Shown: one piece after another, positions 8,589-18,869 of the stretch
Layout of the letters: every line of letters begins with the position of its first letter
Numbering within the stretch: position 1 is the stretch's first letter
From: Sulfitobacter sp. SK011
GTDB taxonomy: Bacteria; Pseudomonadota; Alphaproteobacteria; Rhodobacterales; Rhodobacteraceae
Direction of reading: 5' to 3'
Length of the DNA: 64,000 bases
NCBI RefSeq assembly: GCF_003352065.1
Contig: NZ_CP025803.1
Location: 1,550,001-1,614,000, forward strand
Program-made: the position numbers and the translations under genes
The notes under the pieces: model-generated
What the model saw: only the letters and a program-made list of their open reading frames with translations
Told to the model about the DNA's origin: nothing
Database searches by the model: none

Positions 8589-10412
8589 GTGGTGCAATTG
8601 GCAGTAGGATGGCACAAGGTGCTTTGGACGGCCCGCGCGCTTGTTGTCGGTGTCGTGCTACTTGCGGCTGGCATGGCTGCTGCCGCCGATCTCAAGATCA
8701 GAGGCATTCCCGAAGACACAGACCTTTATAAGACCCTTGCGGGCGGATCATTGTTGGTTGAACAAACCGCCGAGGACGCAACACCAACCCCGCAAGAGGT
8801 CGTAGCCGCCGCACAGGCTGATTATGGGCGTCTGCTGGCGGTGCTGTATGATCAGGGATATTTCGGGCCGGTCATCAAGATTACGCTCGATGGTGTCGAC
8901 GCGGCGGCAATTCCACCGGTCAATCCGCCACGTCAGATCAGGCAGGCGGTGATCGCCATTGAGCCGGGACCCCTGTTTCGGTTCGGTGCTACCAGAATTG
9001 CACCGCTGGCACCGGGCACGGAATTGCCCGAAGGGTTTGCCACCGGCCAGACCGCTGGCCTAGGCGTGCTCAAGGCAACCGTCGCCAGCGGGATCAGCGG
9101 CTGGCGCGATCAGGGCCACGCCATGGCAGCCCTTGCTGATCAGAAGCTCACCGCGCGCCATCAGGACCGGGTGATCAGCGCCGATTTACGCCTGGCACCG
9201 GGACCAAGGCTGCGTTTTGGTCCTTTGACCGTTACGGGCAACCGCGACGTCCGCACCGAGCGGATCATTGAAATTGCAGGCTTGCCCACGGGTACTGTGT
9301 TTTCGCCCGATGAGCTTCGGCGCGCGCAGGCGCGATTGCGGCGCGCGGGGGCCTTTAATGCCGCCGCCCTGATTGAAGCGGACAAGATCGGTCCGAATGA
9401 CACCTTGCCCATCACCGCACAGATCGTCGAAAGCCCCCCCCGTCGGCTTGGTTTTGGTGCTGAGGTATCCACCACCGAGGGGCTGACGCTGAGCTCGTTC
9501 TGGCTGCACCGAAATTTGCTGGGCGGGGCTGAACGATTGCGCATTGAGGCCGAGATCAAGGGAATCGGGGGCAGCACCGGCGGCACCGACTATTCGCTTG
9601 GTGCGCGCTTTGAGCGGCCTGCGACGTTCAACGCGGATACTGATTTTTATGCACTGGCCAAGCTGGCGCAACTCGACGAGGTCAACTTCTTTTCCCGCCA
9701 GTTGGATCTGGAAGCGGGTATCGAGCGGATTGCCAATGAAAGCCGGACCTATACCTTGGGTGTCGGTCTGCGCCGTGCCGAGACGCGGGATGCCTTTGGC
9801 ACCAATAAGTACACGTTGCTGACGCTGCCGCTGAGTGTCGAATTTGATTATCGTGACAAGACGTTGGATGCCACTTCAGGGTATTACGCCAAGGTGGCGC
9901 TGACACCGTTTCTGGCACTTTCGGGTGCCGACAACGGGGTGCGCACATTTATTGACGTGCGTGGCTACAAGACATTTGGCACAGAACGCCCCGTGACCTT
10001 TGCCTTGCGCGGGCAATTGGGGTCCGTCTATGGCCCTCAGCTTTCTCAGGCACCGGCGGATTATCTGTTCTATTCCGGTGGCGGTGGCACTGTGCGCGGG
10101 CAACCCTATCAATCCCTTGGCGTCAACTTGGGTGGCGGTAACGTGGTGGGCGGGCGCAGTTTTCTGGGTCTCTCTGCCGAAGCACGGCTGAAGATGACAG
10201 ATAAGATTGGCATCGTCGGCTTTGTCGACGCAGGCTATATTGGGGCTGAACAATTCTATGACGGTTCGGGTCAGGTTCACTCCGGTGCCGGGCTTGGTTT
10301 GCGTTATGCAACCGGGATCGGACCCATTCGTCTGGATGTCGGGGTGCCGACATCCGGGCCCGCAACCGGCGAGAATTTCCAAGTCTACATTGGCATAGGG
10401 CAGTCATTCTAA
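8589..10412 (+). CDS. tamA: Autotransporter assembly factor TamA (Omp85 family)
   Basis: TamA is an outer-membrane beta-barrel of the BamA/Omp85 superfamily that works with TamB in membrane-protein insertion and lipid traffic. The 607-residue product has a signal peptide (~residues 1-34). POTRA domains follow (DLKIRGIPED, LRFGPLTVTGNRDVRTERIIEIAGLPTGTVF), and the C-terminal ~330 residues form the surface-antigen barrel, with VRGQPYQSLG near residue 505 and a terminal phenylalanine (IGIGQSF). The GTG at 8589 and one at 8592 are both possible starts, and neither has a strong ribosome site. The stop overlaps the tamB start by one base. Confidence 0.92.
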   Translation: MVQLAVGWHKVLWTARALVVGVVLLAAGMAAAADLKIRGIPEDTDLYKTLAGGSLLVEQTAEDATPTPQEVVAAAQADYGRLLAVLYDQGYFGPVIKITLDGVDAAAIPPVNPPRQIRQAVIAIEPGPLFRFGATRIAPLAPGTELPEGFATGQTAGLGVLKATVASGISGWRDQGHAMAALADQKLTARHQDRVISADLRLAPGPRLRFGPLTVTGNRDVRTERIIEIAGLPTGTVFSPDELRRAQARLRRAGAFNAAALIEADKIGPNDTLPITAQIVESPPRRLGFGAEVSTTEGLTLSSFWLHRNLLGGAERLRIEAEIKGIGGSTGGTDYSLGARFERPATFNADTDFYALAKLAQLDEVNFFSRQLDLEAGIERIANESRTYTLGVGLRRAETRDAFGTNKYTLLTLPLSVEFDYRDKTLDATSGYYAKVALTPFLALSGADNGVRTFIDVRGYKTFGTERPVTFALRGQLGSVYGPQLSQAPADYLFYSGGGGTVRGQPYQSLGVNLGGGNVVGGRSFLGLSAEARLKMTDKIGIVGFVDAGYIGAEQFYDGSGQVHSGAGLGLRYATGIGPIRLDVGVPTSGPATGENFQVYIGIGQSF

Positions 10413-13400
10413 TGCGGATCCTGCGCCATCTCATCGCGCCCCTTCTGGCCATTCTGATGTCCTTTACGCTGGCCCACGCTCAGGATGACGACAAGGGGTT
10501 TCTGACCAACGCCATTCAGGACGCGCTCAGCGGGGCAGGGCGCAGCGTCAGCATTGACGGCTTTTCCGGCGCGCTCAGTTCAAGAGCGTCCTTTGACCGC
10601 ATGACGATATCGGACAAGGACGGGACGTGGTTGACGCTTGAGGATGTGCTGCTTGACTGGAACCGCTCAGCGCTGTTGCGGGGCCGGCTTGAGGTGCAAA
10701 GCCTGACGGCCAAACGCCTCGATGTGCCACGCCTGCCAGTGCCGGAGGCCGATCCGCTGCCCGATGCGGAGGCAAAACCGTTCAGCCTGCCGGATTTGCC
10801 CGTTTCCATCGAAGTGGCTGACTTTTCGGTGGACGAAATAAACCTTGGTGCAGCTGTGTTGGGGGAAGAAGCGCAACTGGCAATCAAAGCGAACGCGCGG
10901 TTGACCGATGACGTGGGCGACCTGGATTTTGTCGCCAAGCGCACAGACGCAAAACGCGGTGAGTTCGAAATTAAGGCGAATTTCAAGCGATCCGACAACA
11001 TATTGGAATTGCTTCTGAAACTGGCCGAAGAGGAAAAAGGCATCGCCGCCCGATTGCTCAACATCCCTGATCAACCGTCAGTGGACATGACCATCGCAGG
11101 CAAGGGGCCATTGGATGACTTCGCCAGCGACGTAAAAATTGCCACAGACGGTCAGGAACGTCTGGCAGGGACAATCACTCTGGGCGCGCAAACACCGCGC
11201 CGGGCGTCCGATACCCCCGACCGGCGCATCCAGGCCGACATTGGCGGTGACATCACGGCCCTTCTTGCCCCCCGGTACCGCGAATTTTTTGGCACCAATG
11301 TGCAATTGACCCTTGATGCCCTGCGCGAAAGCAATGGTGCTATCGAGGTCAGCGCATTCACGCTGGACGCCCAAGCCGCCAATCTTGCGGGCAAGGTGAA
11401 CCTGAACGCAGAAAACTGGCCCACGTTCATTGATATCACTGGTGCCATCGCGAACCCTGATGGCACACCGATCTTGCTGCCTGTCTCGGGCGAGGGAACC
11501 AAAGTGGCGCGGGTTGATCTGCGGGTCGCATATGACGCCGCCGAGGGCGAGGTTTTTGACGCAGGATTCAACATCACCGATCTGTACACATCCGGCATTC
11601 AGATCGAAAAGACCAAGCTTGAATTGCTGGGCACCTTGCAGGGCAATCTTGGATCTGTGGGCCAGTTTCTCGGAGACATGACATTTGATGCGGCGGGCCT
11701 CAGCCTTGCCGACAAAGCCAGCGCCGAGGCGATTGGCGATGCAATCACCGGCAAGGCCAATATCAATTACATCGAAGGTCAGCCGATCCGCATCAGTGAT
11801 CTGGATCTGTCCGGGGCTGATTATGGGCTCAAGGGCAAAGCGGTGATCAATGGTCTGGAAAGCGGATTATTGACACGTCTGGACATGGCACTGAGCGCGG
11901 CAGACCTGAGCCGGTTTTCCGCACTTGCGGGGCGCGAGATTGATGGCAGCACGGAACTGGCTCTTAAAGGGACCGTGACCCCGCTTGGCGGGCAGTTTGA
12001 CCTTATGGCCACCGGCACTGCACAAGACATCCAGACTGGCATCGCGCAGGCAGATGCGGTCCTGACGGGTCTGACTGAACTGAGTGTCGAGGCGCAGCGC
12101 AATGAAAACGGTACGTTCATGCGCGATCTGGTGTTGGAGAACGCCGCCCTCAGCCTGACCGGCAATGCAGAGTTGCGCACCGACGACAGCACGGTTCAGG
12201 CGGACTTCAAGCTTAACGATCTGTCACTGGTGGTGCCGCAATATGACGGCCCCGTGACGGTCAGCGCAACCGCGACCCAAGACACCCGCGGCTGGTCCGT
12301 GGATGCGATCACGGATGGGCCATATGGTACCGCACTGACCGCCAAGGGGCTGGCGACAGGGCCGAATGCGGCGCTGACTTTCACGGCAGATGTGCCAGAC
12401 GTCAAACCCTTTGCGGAACAGATCGACGGCCCGGTAAAAGCCAAAGGTACCCTGCGGCAAAGCCCAAAAGGGTGGCTCATTGATACCGATGCTACCGGGC
12501 CATATGACGTGCGCGCCGCCGTTCAGGGGCTGGTCACGCCGATGATTGATGTCACCTTTGATGTGGCGATGCCCGACCTCAACCCACTGGTGCCACAGGT
12601 GAACGGACCACTGAATGCCACAGGTAAACTGCGCCAGACGGAAAAAGGGTTCTTTATTGATACCAACGCCACCGGGCCATACGGCGCGCGCGCCCTGGTT
12701 GAGGGGTTGGCCACCGGCCCGGACATGTCGCTGACCTTTGATGTGAATGTGCCGAACGTGAACCCGCTGGTACCGGGGGTTTCTGGCCCGCTTGCAGCAA
12801 CAGGGGTGGTGCGCCAAACGCCGGATGGCATTGCGATTGATACCAATGCGACCGGGCCTTATTCCGCGCGTGCCTCTGTTCAGGGGATTGTCACCGGCCC
12901 TGAGGCGGCTGTCGATTTTGACGTCGCACTGCCCAATATCGGAGCGTTGGTCGAAAAGGTATCAGGCCCGCTTAACGTCACCGGATCAGCGCACAAACAG
13001 GGGGATGCCTGGCGGCTGGACACGAATGCAACCGGCCCTTCCGGCACTCAGGCCACGATTGCCGGGCTGGTGAATGGCAATGGCACGCTGGATCTGGATG
13101 TGGCAGGAACAGCGCCTTTGGGGCTCAGCAAGCCGTTTATCGCACCGCGGGATCTGCAGGGGCAGGCGCGGTTCGATCTTGCGATCAATGGACCTGCCCA
13201 ACTGTCATCGGTGACCGGCACGATCCAGACCTCTGATGCCACTCTCAGCGCACCAAACCTGCGCATCGCGATGCGGAATATGGTTGCCGATGTGCGTCTG
13301 GCCAACAACCGCGCGCAATTGGATGTGACGGCAGACGCGATCAATGGCGGGCGTCTGGCGATCGGCGGTGGCATCACGCTGACACCGTCCCTGCCAGCGG

Positions 13401-14389
13401 ATATTCAGATCGGGCTGCAAAACATTGTCCTGATTGACCCCAAACTTTACCGAACCTCCATAAATGGCAACCTGCGACTTGCCGGTCCCCTGACGGGCGG
13501 TGCCCTGATCAGCGGACAGGTCGATGTGGGGGAAACCAACGTCAATGTCCCTTCCACAGGGTTGACCAGCATCGGAGATATCCCGCCAATTACACATGTG
13601 GGCGCGCGACCCGGCGTGATCGAGACCCGCAATAAGGCCGGACTAGAAGGTGCTGCCGCCGGGGATGATCCGGCCAATGGGTCGACAGGGCCGGGCTTTG
13701 GCCTGAACCTGCGGATCAGTGCGCCGAACCGCATATTTGTGCGTGGTCGTGGGCTGGATGCAGAATTGGGTGGCGCGCTGAACCTGACCGGCAGCACCAA
13801 CCGCATGATTTCAGCGGGGCGGTTTTCGCTGATCCGCGGGCGGCTCGATATTCTGGGCAAACGGTTTGATCTGGTCGAGGGATCGGTACAGTTTCAGGGC
13901 GATCTGATCCCCTATTTGCGGTTCGTTTCGTCCACCACCACCAGAACCGGCGAAGTGCGCGTTGTTGTCGAAGGTCCGGCAGACGCGCCGGAGGTCAAAT
14001 TTGAATCCACCCCCGAAGCGCCGCAGGACGAAGTGCTGGCACAGTTGCTGTTTGGCCGCAACATCAGCGATATTTCCGCGTTTCAGGCCCTGCAATTGGC
14101 AAGTGCGGTTGCAACCCTTGCCGGACGCGGCGGCAGCGGCATCATATCAAACCTGCGCGACGGATTTGGGTTGGATGACTTTGACGTCACCACCACAGAT
14201 GACGGCGCGACAGCGGTGCGGGCGGGCAAATACCTGTCTGAAAATGTCTATACCGATGTGACAGCGGCATCGGATGGAACGGGCGAAGTGTCACTTAACC
14301 TCGACATCACGCCCAACCTCAAAGGCAAGGCAACGTTGGGGTCTGACGGAAACAGCAGTCTTGGGATATTCTTTGAGAAAGATTATTGA
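10412..14389 (+). CDS. tamB: Translocation/assembly module protein TamB
   Basis: This 1325-residue protein is anchored by an N-terminal signal-anchor (residues 1-24) and spans the periplasm as a long beta-taco that carries hydrophobic cargo or lipids to TamA. The C-terminal DUF490/TamB domain is recognisable: LNLTGSTNRMISAGRFSLIRGRLDILG, FVSSTTTRTGEVRVVVEGPADAPEVKFESTPEAPQDEVLAQLLFG in pieces, and a terminal amphipathic strand ending FFEKDY. The ATG overlaps the tamA stop (TAATG at 10410-10414), so the two are translationally coupled. The middle contains five tandem ~60-residue repeats, listed separately. Confidence 0.93.
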   Translation: MRILRHLIAPLLAILMSFTLAHAQDDDKGFLTNAIQDALSGAGRSVSIDGFSGALSSRASFDRMTISDKDGTWLTLEDVLLDWNRSALLRGRLEVQSLTAKRLDVPRLPVPEADPLPDAEAKPFSLPDLPVSIEVADFSVDEINLGAAVLGEEAQLAIKANARLTDDVGDLDFVAKRTDAKRGEFEIKANFKRSDNILELLLKLAEEEKGIAARLLNIPDQPSVDMTIAGKGPLDDFASDVKIATDGQERLAGTITLGAQTPRRASDTPDRRIQADIGGDITALLAPRYREFFGTNVQLTLDALRESNGAIEVSAFTLDAQAANLAGKVNLNAENWPTFIDITGAIANPDGTPILLPVSGEGTKVARVDLRVAYDAAEGEVFDAGFNITDLYTSGIQIEKTKLELLGTLQGNLGSVGQFLGDMTFDAAGLSLADKASAEAIGDAITGKANINYIEGQPIRISDLDLSGADYGLKGKAVINGLESGLLTRLDMALSAADLSRFSALAGREIDGSTELALKGTVTPLGGQFDLMATGTAQDIQTGIAQADAVLTGLTELSVEAQRNENGTFMRDLVLENAALSLTGNAELRTDDSTVQADFKLNDLSLVVPQYDGPVTVSATATQDTRGWSVDAITDGPYGTALTAKGLATGPNAALTFTADVPDVKPFAEQIDGPVKAKGTLRQSPKGWLIDTDATGPYDVRAAVQGLVTPMIDVTFDVAMPDLNPLVPQVNGPLNATGKLRQTEKGFFIDTNATGPYGARALVEGLATGPDMSLTFDVNVPNVNPLVPGVSGPLAATGVVRQTPDGIAIDTNATGPYSARASVQGIVTGPEAAVDFDVALPNIGALVEKVSGPLNVTGSAHKQGDAWRLDTNATGPSGTQATIAGLVNGNGTLDLDVAGTAPLGLSKPFIAPRDLQGQARFDLAINGPAQLSSVTGTIQTSDATLSAPNLRIAMRNMVADVRLANNRAQLDVTADAINGGRLAIGGGITLTPSLPADIQIGLQNIVLIDPKLYRTSINGNLRLAGPLTGGALISGQVDVGETNVNVPSTGLTSIGDIPPITHVGARPGVIETRNKAGLEGAAAGDDPANGSTGPGFGLNLRISAPNRIFVRGRGLDAELGGALNLTGSTNRMISAGRFSLIRGRLDILGKRFDLVEGSVQFQGDLIPYLRFVSSTTTRTGEVRVVVEGPADAPEVKFESTPEAPQDEVLAQLLFGRNISDISAFQALQLASAVATLAGRGGSGIISNLRDGFGLDDFDVTTTDDGATAVRAGKYLSENVYTDVTAASDGTGEVSLNLDITPNLKGKATLGSDGNSSLGIFFEKDY
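12244..13135 (+). repeat. Five tandem ~180-bp repeats inside tamB
   Basis: Each unit encodes 59-60 residues of the pattern GPL-ATG-RQT--G--IDTNATGPY-ARA-VQGL-TGP---L-FDV--P--NPLVP-V. The conserved GP(Y/S) codons start at 12317, 12497, 12674, 12854 and 13034, a spacing of 177-180 bp. Units 2 to 4 are most alike; units 1 and 5 have diverged. This is repeat expansion of the beta-taco groove, not a mobile repeat. Confidence 0.85.
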
Positions 14390-14410
14390 GCGACGGCAAC
14401 CGGGTTTTGC

Positions 14411-14923
14411 TTAGCCTTCTTCGCTGAAAACGCCGTAGCGCCCTTGATCAAACATCAGTCCCGGACCTGACTTTTGCCGTTCGGCGGCTTGTCTGACGTG
14501 GCCCAGGATCAGGGAATGATCGCCGGCCGTGTGCACCGCATAGGTGTCGCAATGAAAGGTCGCAAGGCACCCGCGCAACGTCGGTGCGCCGCCAAAGCCT
14601 TCGAACCAGTCACAGTGATCGAAGCCGTGGCCTTGCGTGGCAAAGTGATCCGCAAGCGCGCGCTGCTCTGCACCCAGAACATGGATACAAAAGCACGCCG
14701 CAGTCGCAAATGCATCATGCCGTTTCGATGTGATCGCGGGCGACCAAAGCACCAGCGGCGGATCAAGCGACACGGATGAAAATGAATTGGCCGTTATGCC
14801 CAATGGCCCGGCTGCGGTTTGGGTGGTGACCACCGTGACACCTGTCCCATACCGCCCAAAGGCGCTGCGCAATTGCTGTGCGGTGTCGCCATTTGGCTGA
14901 AAGGATTTCATGTCATCGCTCAT
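14411..14923 (-). CDS. Flavin reductase family protein
   Basis: The 170-residue protein belongs to the FMN-binding split-barrel flavin reductase family (HpaC/RutF/DIM6-NTAB). These enzymes reduce FMN or FAD with NAD(P)H to supply a partner monooxygenase, or form part of one. The signature is continuous: FGRYGTGVTVVTT, GPLGITANSFSSVSLDPPLVLWSP, a CFCIHVLG strand and a GDHSLILGHV strand. I start at ATG 14923, where family similarity begins; in-frame ATGs at 15013 and 15031 would add 30-36 residues without a match. No start has a good ribosome site. No partner oxygenase gene lies nearby. Confidence 0.83.
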   Translation of the reverse strand: MSDDMKSFQPNGDTAQQLRSAFGRYGTGVTVVTTQTAAGPLGITANSFSSVSLDPPLVLWSPAITSKRHDAFATAACFCIHVLGAEQRALADHFATQGHGFDHCDWFEGFGGAPTLRGCLATFHCDTYAVHTAGDHSLILGHVRQAAERQKSGPGLMFDQGRYGVFSEEG

Positions 14924-15090
14924 GGTCGGCAGCGGTGCCACGGCAGCACGCAATTGTCCAGAACGGGCGATGCCGCTGGCCGCGTCTTTCTCAAGGAGCT
15001 CGACATGTTTCATGCGAGAACTCTGAACCATCAACAGGACCGTAAATCGGCGTGATTGTGGCCAATTTGCGAAACATTACATGTGCACCC

Positions 15091-15125
15091 CAAAAAAAGG
15101 GCACCATAAGAGGTGCCCTTTTTGC
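15091..15125 (-). terminator. Terminator between acs and flavin reductase gene
   Basis: A perfect 10-bp stem (15096-15105 with 15112-15121, loop ATAAGA) is flanked by seven A on the left and five T on the right. It ends the minus-strand acs transcript with a T-run and is nearly symmetric. Confidence 0.82.
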
Positions 15126-15168
15126 GTCAACTGGGGCCAATAGTCCTAAGCCCATGCCAAGTCTGCGC

Positions 15169-17121
15169 TTATTTGTTCATCCGGTTCTCGATCAGGTCAT
15201 CAACCACAGACGGATCCGCGAGTGTTGACGTATCCCCCAGCGCACCAAAATCGTTTTCGGCAATCTTGCGCAGAATTCGACGCATGATCTTGCCCGAGCG
15301 GGTTTTGGGCAAGCCCGGTGCCCATTGGATCAGGTCGGGCGACGCAATCGGCCCGATCTCGGTGCGGACCCAATTGCGCAGTTCCGTGCGCAACTCATCG
15401 CTGGGTTCCTGACCGCCCATCAAGGTGACATAGCAATAGATGCCCTGGCCCTTGATTTTATGTGGATATCCGACAACCGCACTTTCCGCGACCTTGGGAT
15501 GTGCGACCAAAGCACTTTCGACCTCGGCGGTGCCCATGCGGTGACCCGAGACATTGATCACATCGTCGACCCGCCCGGTGATCCAGTAATCGCCATCGGC
15601 GTCCCGTTTGCAGCCGTCACCGGTGAAGTAATAGCCTTTGTAATCCGCGAAATACGTCTTTTCAAACCGATCGTGATCGCCCCAGACGCTGCGCATCTGA
15701 CCCGGCCAGCTGTCCGCGATGCACAAAACCCCTTCGGCTGGATTGCCGGTGATCTCTTCGCCTGATGTGGGTTCCAGTATCACCGGTTTGATGCCAAAAA
15801 ACGGCTTCATCGCCGCCCCCGGTTTCATCGCATGGGCACCGGGCAGGGGGGTCATCAGGTGGCCACCGGTTTCGGTCTGCCACCAGGTGTCCACAATCGG
15901 GCACCGCCCGCCGCCGACAATTTCGTTGTACCAATTCCAGGCTTCGGGGTTGATCGGCTCGCCCACGGTGCCCAGCACCTTGATGCTGCTCAGGTCACAT
16001 CCGGTGACAAAGCTGTTGCCCTGACCCATTAGCGCGCGAATGGCGGTGGGGGCGGTGTAAAACTGGTTCACCTTGTGCTTTTCACAGACCTGCCAGAACC
16101 GCGAGGCGTCAGGGTAGGTCGGCACCCCTTCGAACATCAGCGTCGTGGCCCCGTTGGCGAGCGGCCCATAAACGATATAGCTGTGTCCAGTGACCCAGCC
16201 GACATCCGCCGTGCACCAATAGACGTCACCATCATGATAATCAAAGGTGATTTCATGGGTCATGGCCGCGTAGACCAGATAGCCGCCCGTGGTGTGCACG
16301 ACACCTTTGGGCTGCCCGGTTGAGCCTGAGGTATAGAGGATGAACAAGGGGTCTTCGGCATTCATCGCCTCGGGATCGCAGGTGTCTGCGGCATCTTTTG
16401 CCAGCGCGTTGTAATCGTGGTCGCGGCCCTCGACCCAAGTGGTCTGACCGCCTGTGCGCTTGACCACCAAGCATTTCACGCTGTCAATGCAGTGCAAGAG
16501 TGCCTGATCCGCGTTCGCCTTGAGCGGCGTCGCCTTGCCGCCGCGAGGCGCATAATCAGCGGTAATCACGACTTTGGCTTCTGATCCGTTCACACGTGCG
16601 GCCAGAGCATCGGGCGAGAAACCTGCAAACACAATCGAATGGATTGCCCCGATGCGCGCGCAGGCCAGCATCGCATAGGCGGCCTCGGGGATCATCGGCA
16701 TATAGATGATCACCCGGTCGCCTTTGCCCACGCCCATATCGCGCAGGATGTTGGCCATCTTGCAGGTTTGTGCATGCAATTCTTTGTAGGTGATGTGTTT
16801 GGCACCATCCTCAGGGCTGTCCGGTTCCCAGATGATCGCGGTCTGGTCGCCACGGGTCGCCAGATGGCGGTCGATGCAATTGGCGCTGACGTTCAACTGC
16901 CCATCCGCGTACCAGTTGATCTTGACCTGTCCGAGGGTGAAATCCACGTCCTTGACCTCGGTGAAGGGTTTCATCCAGTCCACGCGCCCGGCCTGATCAC
17001 GCCAGAACCCGTCAGGGTCTTTGATCGACGCATCATACATCTGGGCATAGCGGTCCGCATTCACATGCGCCCCCTTGGCCATGGCATCCGATGGCGGATA
17101 GGTCTTTGCTGTGTCGGACAT
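15169..17121 (-). CDS. acs: Acetyl-CoA synthetase (AMP-forming)
   Basis: Acs makes acetyl-CoA from acetate, ATP and CoA through acetyl-AMP. The 650-residue protein has normal family length and the signatures [14 protein letters not shown] (phosphate loop), WWQTETGG, the [24 protein letters not shown] hinge region and a C-terminal [11 protein letters not shown], in which the catalytic lysine is the acetylation-controlled residue in the family. The start at 17121 (MSDTAKTYP) follows GGGAGGGAA; the frame stays open 19 codons further without support. It is monocistronic, with a terminator downstream, and divergent from a cupin gene. Confidence 0.97.
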   Translation of the reverse strand: MSDTAKTYPPSDAMAKGAHVNADRYAQMYDASIKDPDGFWRDQAGRVDWMKPFTEVKDVDFTLGQVKINWYADGQLNVSANCIDRHLATRGDQTAIIWEPDSPEDGAKHITYKELHAQTCKMANILRDMGVGKGDRVIIYMPMIPEAAYAMLACARIGAIHSIVFAGFSPDALAARVNGSEAKVVITADYAPRGGKATPLKANADQALLHCIDSVKCLVVKRTGGQTTWVEGRDHDYNALAKDAADTCDPEAMNAEDPLFILYTSGSTGQPKGVVHTTGGYLVYAAMTHEITFDYHDGDVYWCTADVGWVTGHSYIVYGPLANGATTLMFEGVPTYPDASRFWQVCEKHKVNQFYTAPTAIRALMGQGNSFVTGCDLSSIKVLGTVGEPINPEAWNWYNEIVGGGRCPIVDTWWQTETGGHLMTPLPGAHAMKPGAAMKPFFGIKPVILEPTSGEEITGNPAEGVLCIADSWPGQMRSVWGDHDRFEKTYFADYKGYYFTGDGCKRDADGDYWITGRVDDVINVSGHRMGTAEVESALVAHPKVAESAVVGYPHKIKGQGIYCYVTLMGGQEPSDELRTELRNWVRTEIGPIASPDLIQWAPGLPKTRSGKIMRRILRKIAENDFGALGDTSTLADPSVVDDLIENRMNK

Positions 17122-17427
17122 GAATGTTCCCTCCCTTGGTGGTGCTGTCGTGATCTGCACAAGATGGCCTTTGACCACATGCGCTTCCTCCTACGCGCGA
17201 TCATAACGCGGATTGAAAAGAAGGGAATAAGCAACTGGTTTGCAATGGTTTCGCTGTAAATCTTTTTCCGGAATTGGAGGAATTTTGTAAAGTTCTGCAG
17301 ATGAATTGCCAAAACCTCTGTTTTCCAAATGGATTGAGAGTCAATGTGGTTGCCGCAGCAACGGAAAATGCCCATTCGCAATAGGGCGCTAACGCCAGAT
17401 GCGCCAAAAAACAAAAGGACACAGACC
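17122..17427. other. Divergent promoter region acs/cupin
   Basis: A 306-bp AT-richer spacer between the two divergent starts. No gene and no clear operator palindrome are seen; both promoters should lie here. Confidence 0.5.
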
Positions 17428-17715
17428 ATGACCCGCCCCCAGGCCACCGCAACCCAGATGATCGACGATGCCCGCGTGCGCGTCACCCGCTTTGACTTTG
17501 CCCCCGGAGCAGAAACCGGATGGCATGAGCATGGCATGGACTATGTGATTACAACGCTGACCGATTGCACAATGGTGCTGGAAGAGCCGGGCGGCACCAC
17601 GCGGACGGTCGATGTTGCGGCGGGCACCAGCTATCGCCGCGAAAAGGGCGTGAACCACAATGTGGTCAATGGTGGGGATGCGGCCATGTCCTTTGTCGAA
17701 GTCGAACTTAAATAG
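17428..17715 (+). CDS. Small single-domain cupin protein
   Basis: The 95-residue single cupin barrel has the metal-binding motif GWHEHGMDYV (H33, E34, H35) and the second motif KGVNHNVVN. The function of such one-domain cupins cannot be read from sequence. ATG 17428 follows AAAGGA about ten bases upstream; the frame is open 28 codons further upstream but without family similarity. It ends 89 bp before the TRAP binding protein gene on the same strand and could be co-transcribed with it. Confidence 0.8.
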   Translation: MTRPQATATQMIDDARVRVTRFDFAPGAETGWHEHGMDYVITTLTDCTMVLEEPGGTTRTVDVAAGTSYRREKGVNHNVVNGGDAAMSFVEVELK

Positions 17716-17804
17716 CACGTCCAAGGGGTTGGCAGGGTGCATTCCCCACGCTAGCTTGATCGCAAGCGCGCCTGCCACTGGCGCGCACAAAGGGAGAAAA
17801 ATCA

Positions 17805-18824
17805 ATGACCAAGTATTTGAGCGGCGCAGCAGTCTGCGCCCTAAGCTTCGCATTTGTGACCGAAGCTGCAGCGACCGAATGGAATGTATCCGTCTGGGGC
17901 AAACGCCGCGCGTTTACCGAGCATGTCGAGAAGATTGCTGAGCTGGTGTCTGAAAAAACGGGTGGTGAATTCACCATGAACGTCAGCTATGGCGGGTTGT
18001 CGAAGAACCGCGAGAACCTTGATGGTATTTCCATCGGGGCATTCGAAATGGCGCAGTTCTGTGCTGGGTATCACGCGGATAAGAACCGGGTTGTCACCGT
18101 GCTGGAGCTGCCGTTCCTTGGGGTTGAGAACCTTGAGCAGGAGCGCGCCGTGTCCAAGGCCGTTTATGCCCATCCGGCCGCCGCAGAGGAAATGGCGCAG
18201 TGGAATGCCAAGCTGCTGATGACATCCCCGATGCCGCAGTACAATCTGGTTGGCACCGGTGCCCCCCGCAAGACACTTGAAGACTTTAAAGGTATGCGGG
18301 TGCGGGCCACAGGTGGTCTTGGCAAAGCGTTCGAGGCTGTAGGCGCTGTGCCGACATCTGTGACCGCTACTGAAGCCTATCAGGCCATGGAATCCGGTGT
18401 TGTTGACACCGTTGCCTTTGCTCAACATGCGCATCTGTCGTTTGGCACGATCAATCAGGCGACATGGTGGACGGCCAACCTGAACCCCGGCACCGTGAAT
18501 TGCCCGGTTGTGGTCAACATCGACGCCTATGAGGCGCTCAGCGATGCAGAGCGTGAGGCGCTTGATAGCTCCGTTGATGAGGCGCTGGATCACTATCTGG
18601 CCAACTATGGTGAGCTGCTTAAGAAATGGGACAGCGTGCTGGCAGAAAAGGGTGTCGAAAAAGTCGAGATCGACCCTGCCGTGATCGAAGAGTTCAAGGC
18701 CCTCGCCGCTGCACCAGCGCGTGATGCGTGGATTGCAGATATGGAAGCGCAGGGTCTGCCGGGTCAGGAACTCTATGATCTGGTCGTTTCAACGCTGGCA
18801 GATGCCAAAGCCGGCGGGAGCTAA
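17805..18824 (+). CDS. dctP: TRAP transporter solute-binding protein (DctP type)
   Basis: This 339-residue periplasmic extracytoplasmic solute receptor captures a carboxylate-type ligand for the DctQM permease encoded next. It has a signal peptide (residues 1-23, cut near EAAA) and the DctP core, with ENLDGISIGAFEMAQF, ELPFLG and the family segment FKGMRVRATGGLGKAFEAVGAVPTSVTATEAYQAMESGVVD (shown in pieces). The family arginine that salt-bridges the carboxylate lies in GMRVR. GGGAGAA precedes ATG 17805. Two strong hairpins follow the gene. The substrate is unknown. Confidence 0.92.
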   Translation: MTKYLSGAAVCALSFAFVTEAAATEWNVSVWGKRRAFTEHVEKIAELVSEKTGGEFTMNVSYGGLSKNRENLDGISIGAFEMAQFCAGYHADKNRVVTVLELPFLGVENLEQERAVSKAVYAHPAAAEEMAQWNAKLLMTSPMPQYNLVGTGAPRKTLEDFKGMRVRATGGLGKAFEAVGAVPTSVTATEAYQAMESGVVDTVAFAQHAHLSFGTINQATWWTANLNPGTVNCPVVVNIDAYEALSDAEREALDSSVDEALDHYLANYGELLKKWDSVLAEKGVEKVEIDPAVIEEFKALAAAPARDAWIADMEAQGLPGQELYDLVVSTLADAKAGGS

Positions 18825-18869
18825 ATCCGTTACCGGGGGGCATTGGCCCGCCAAACGGCAATATGATTG

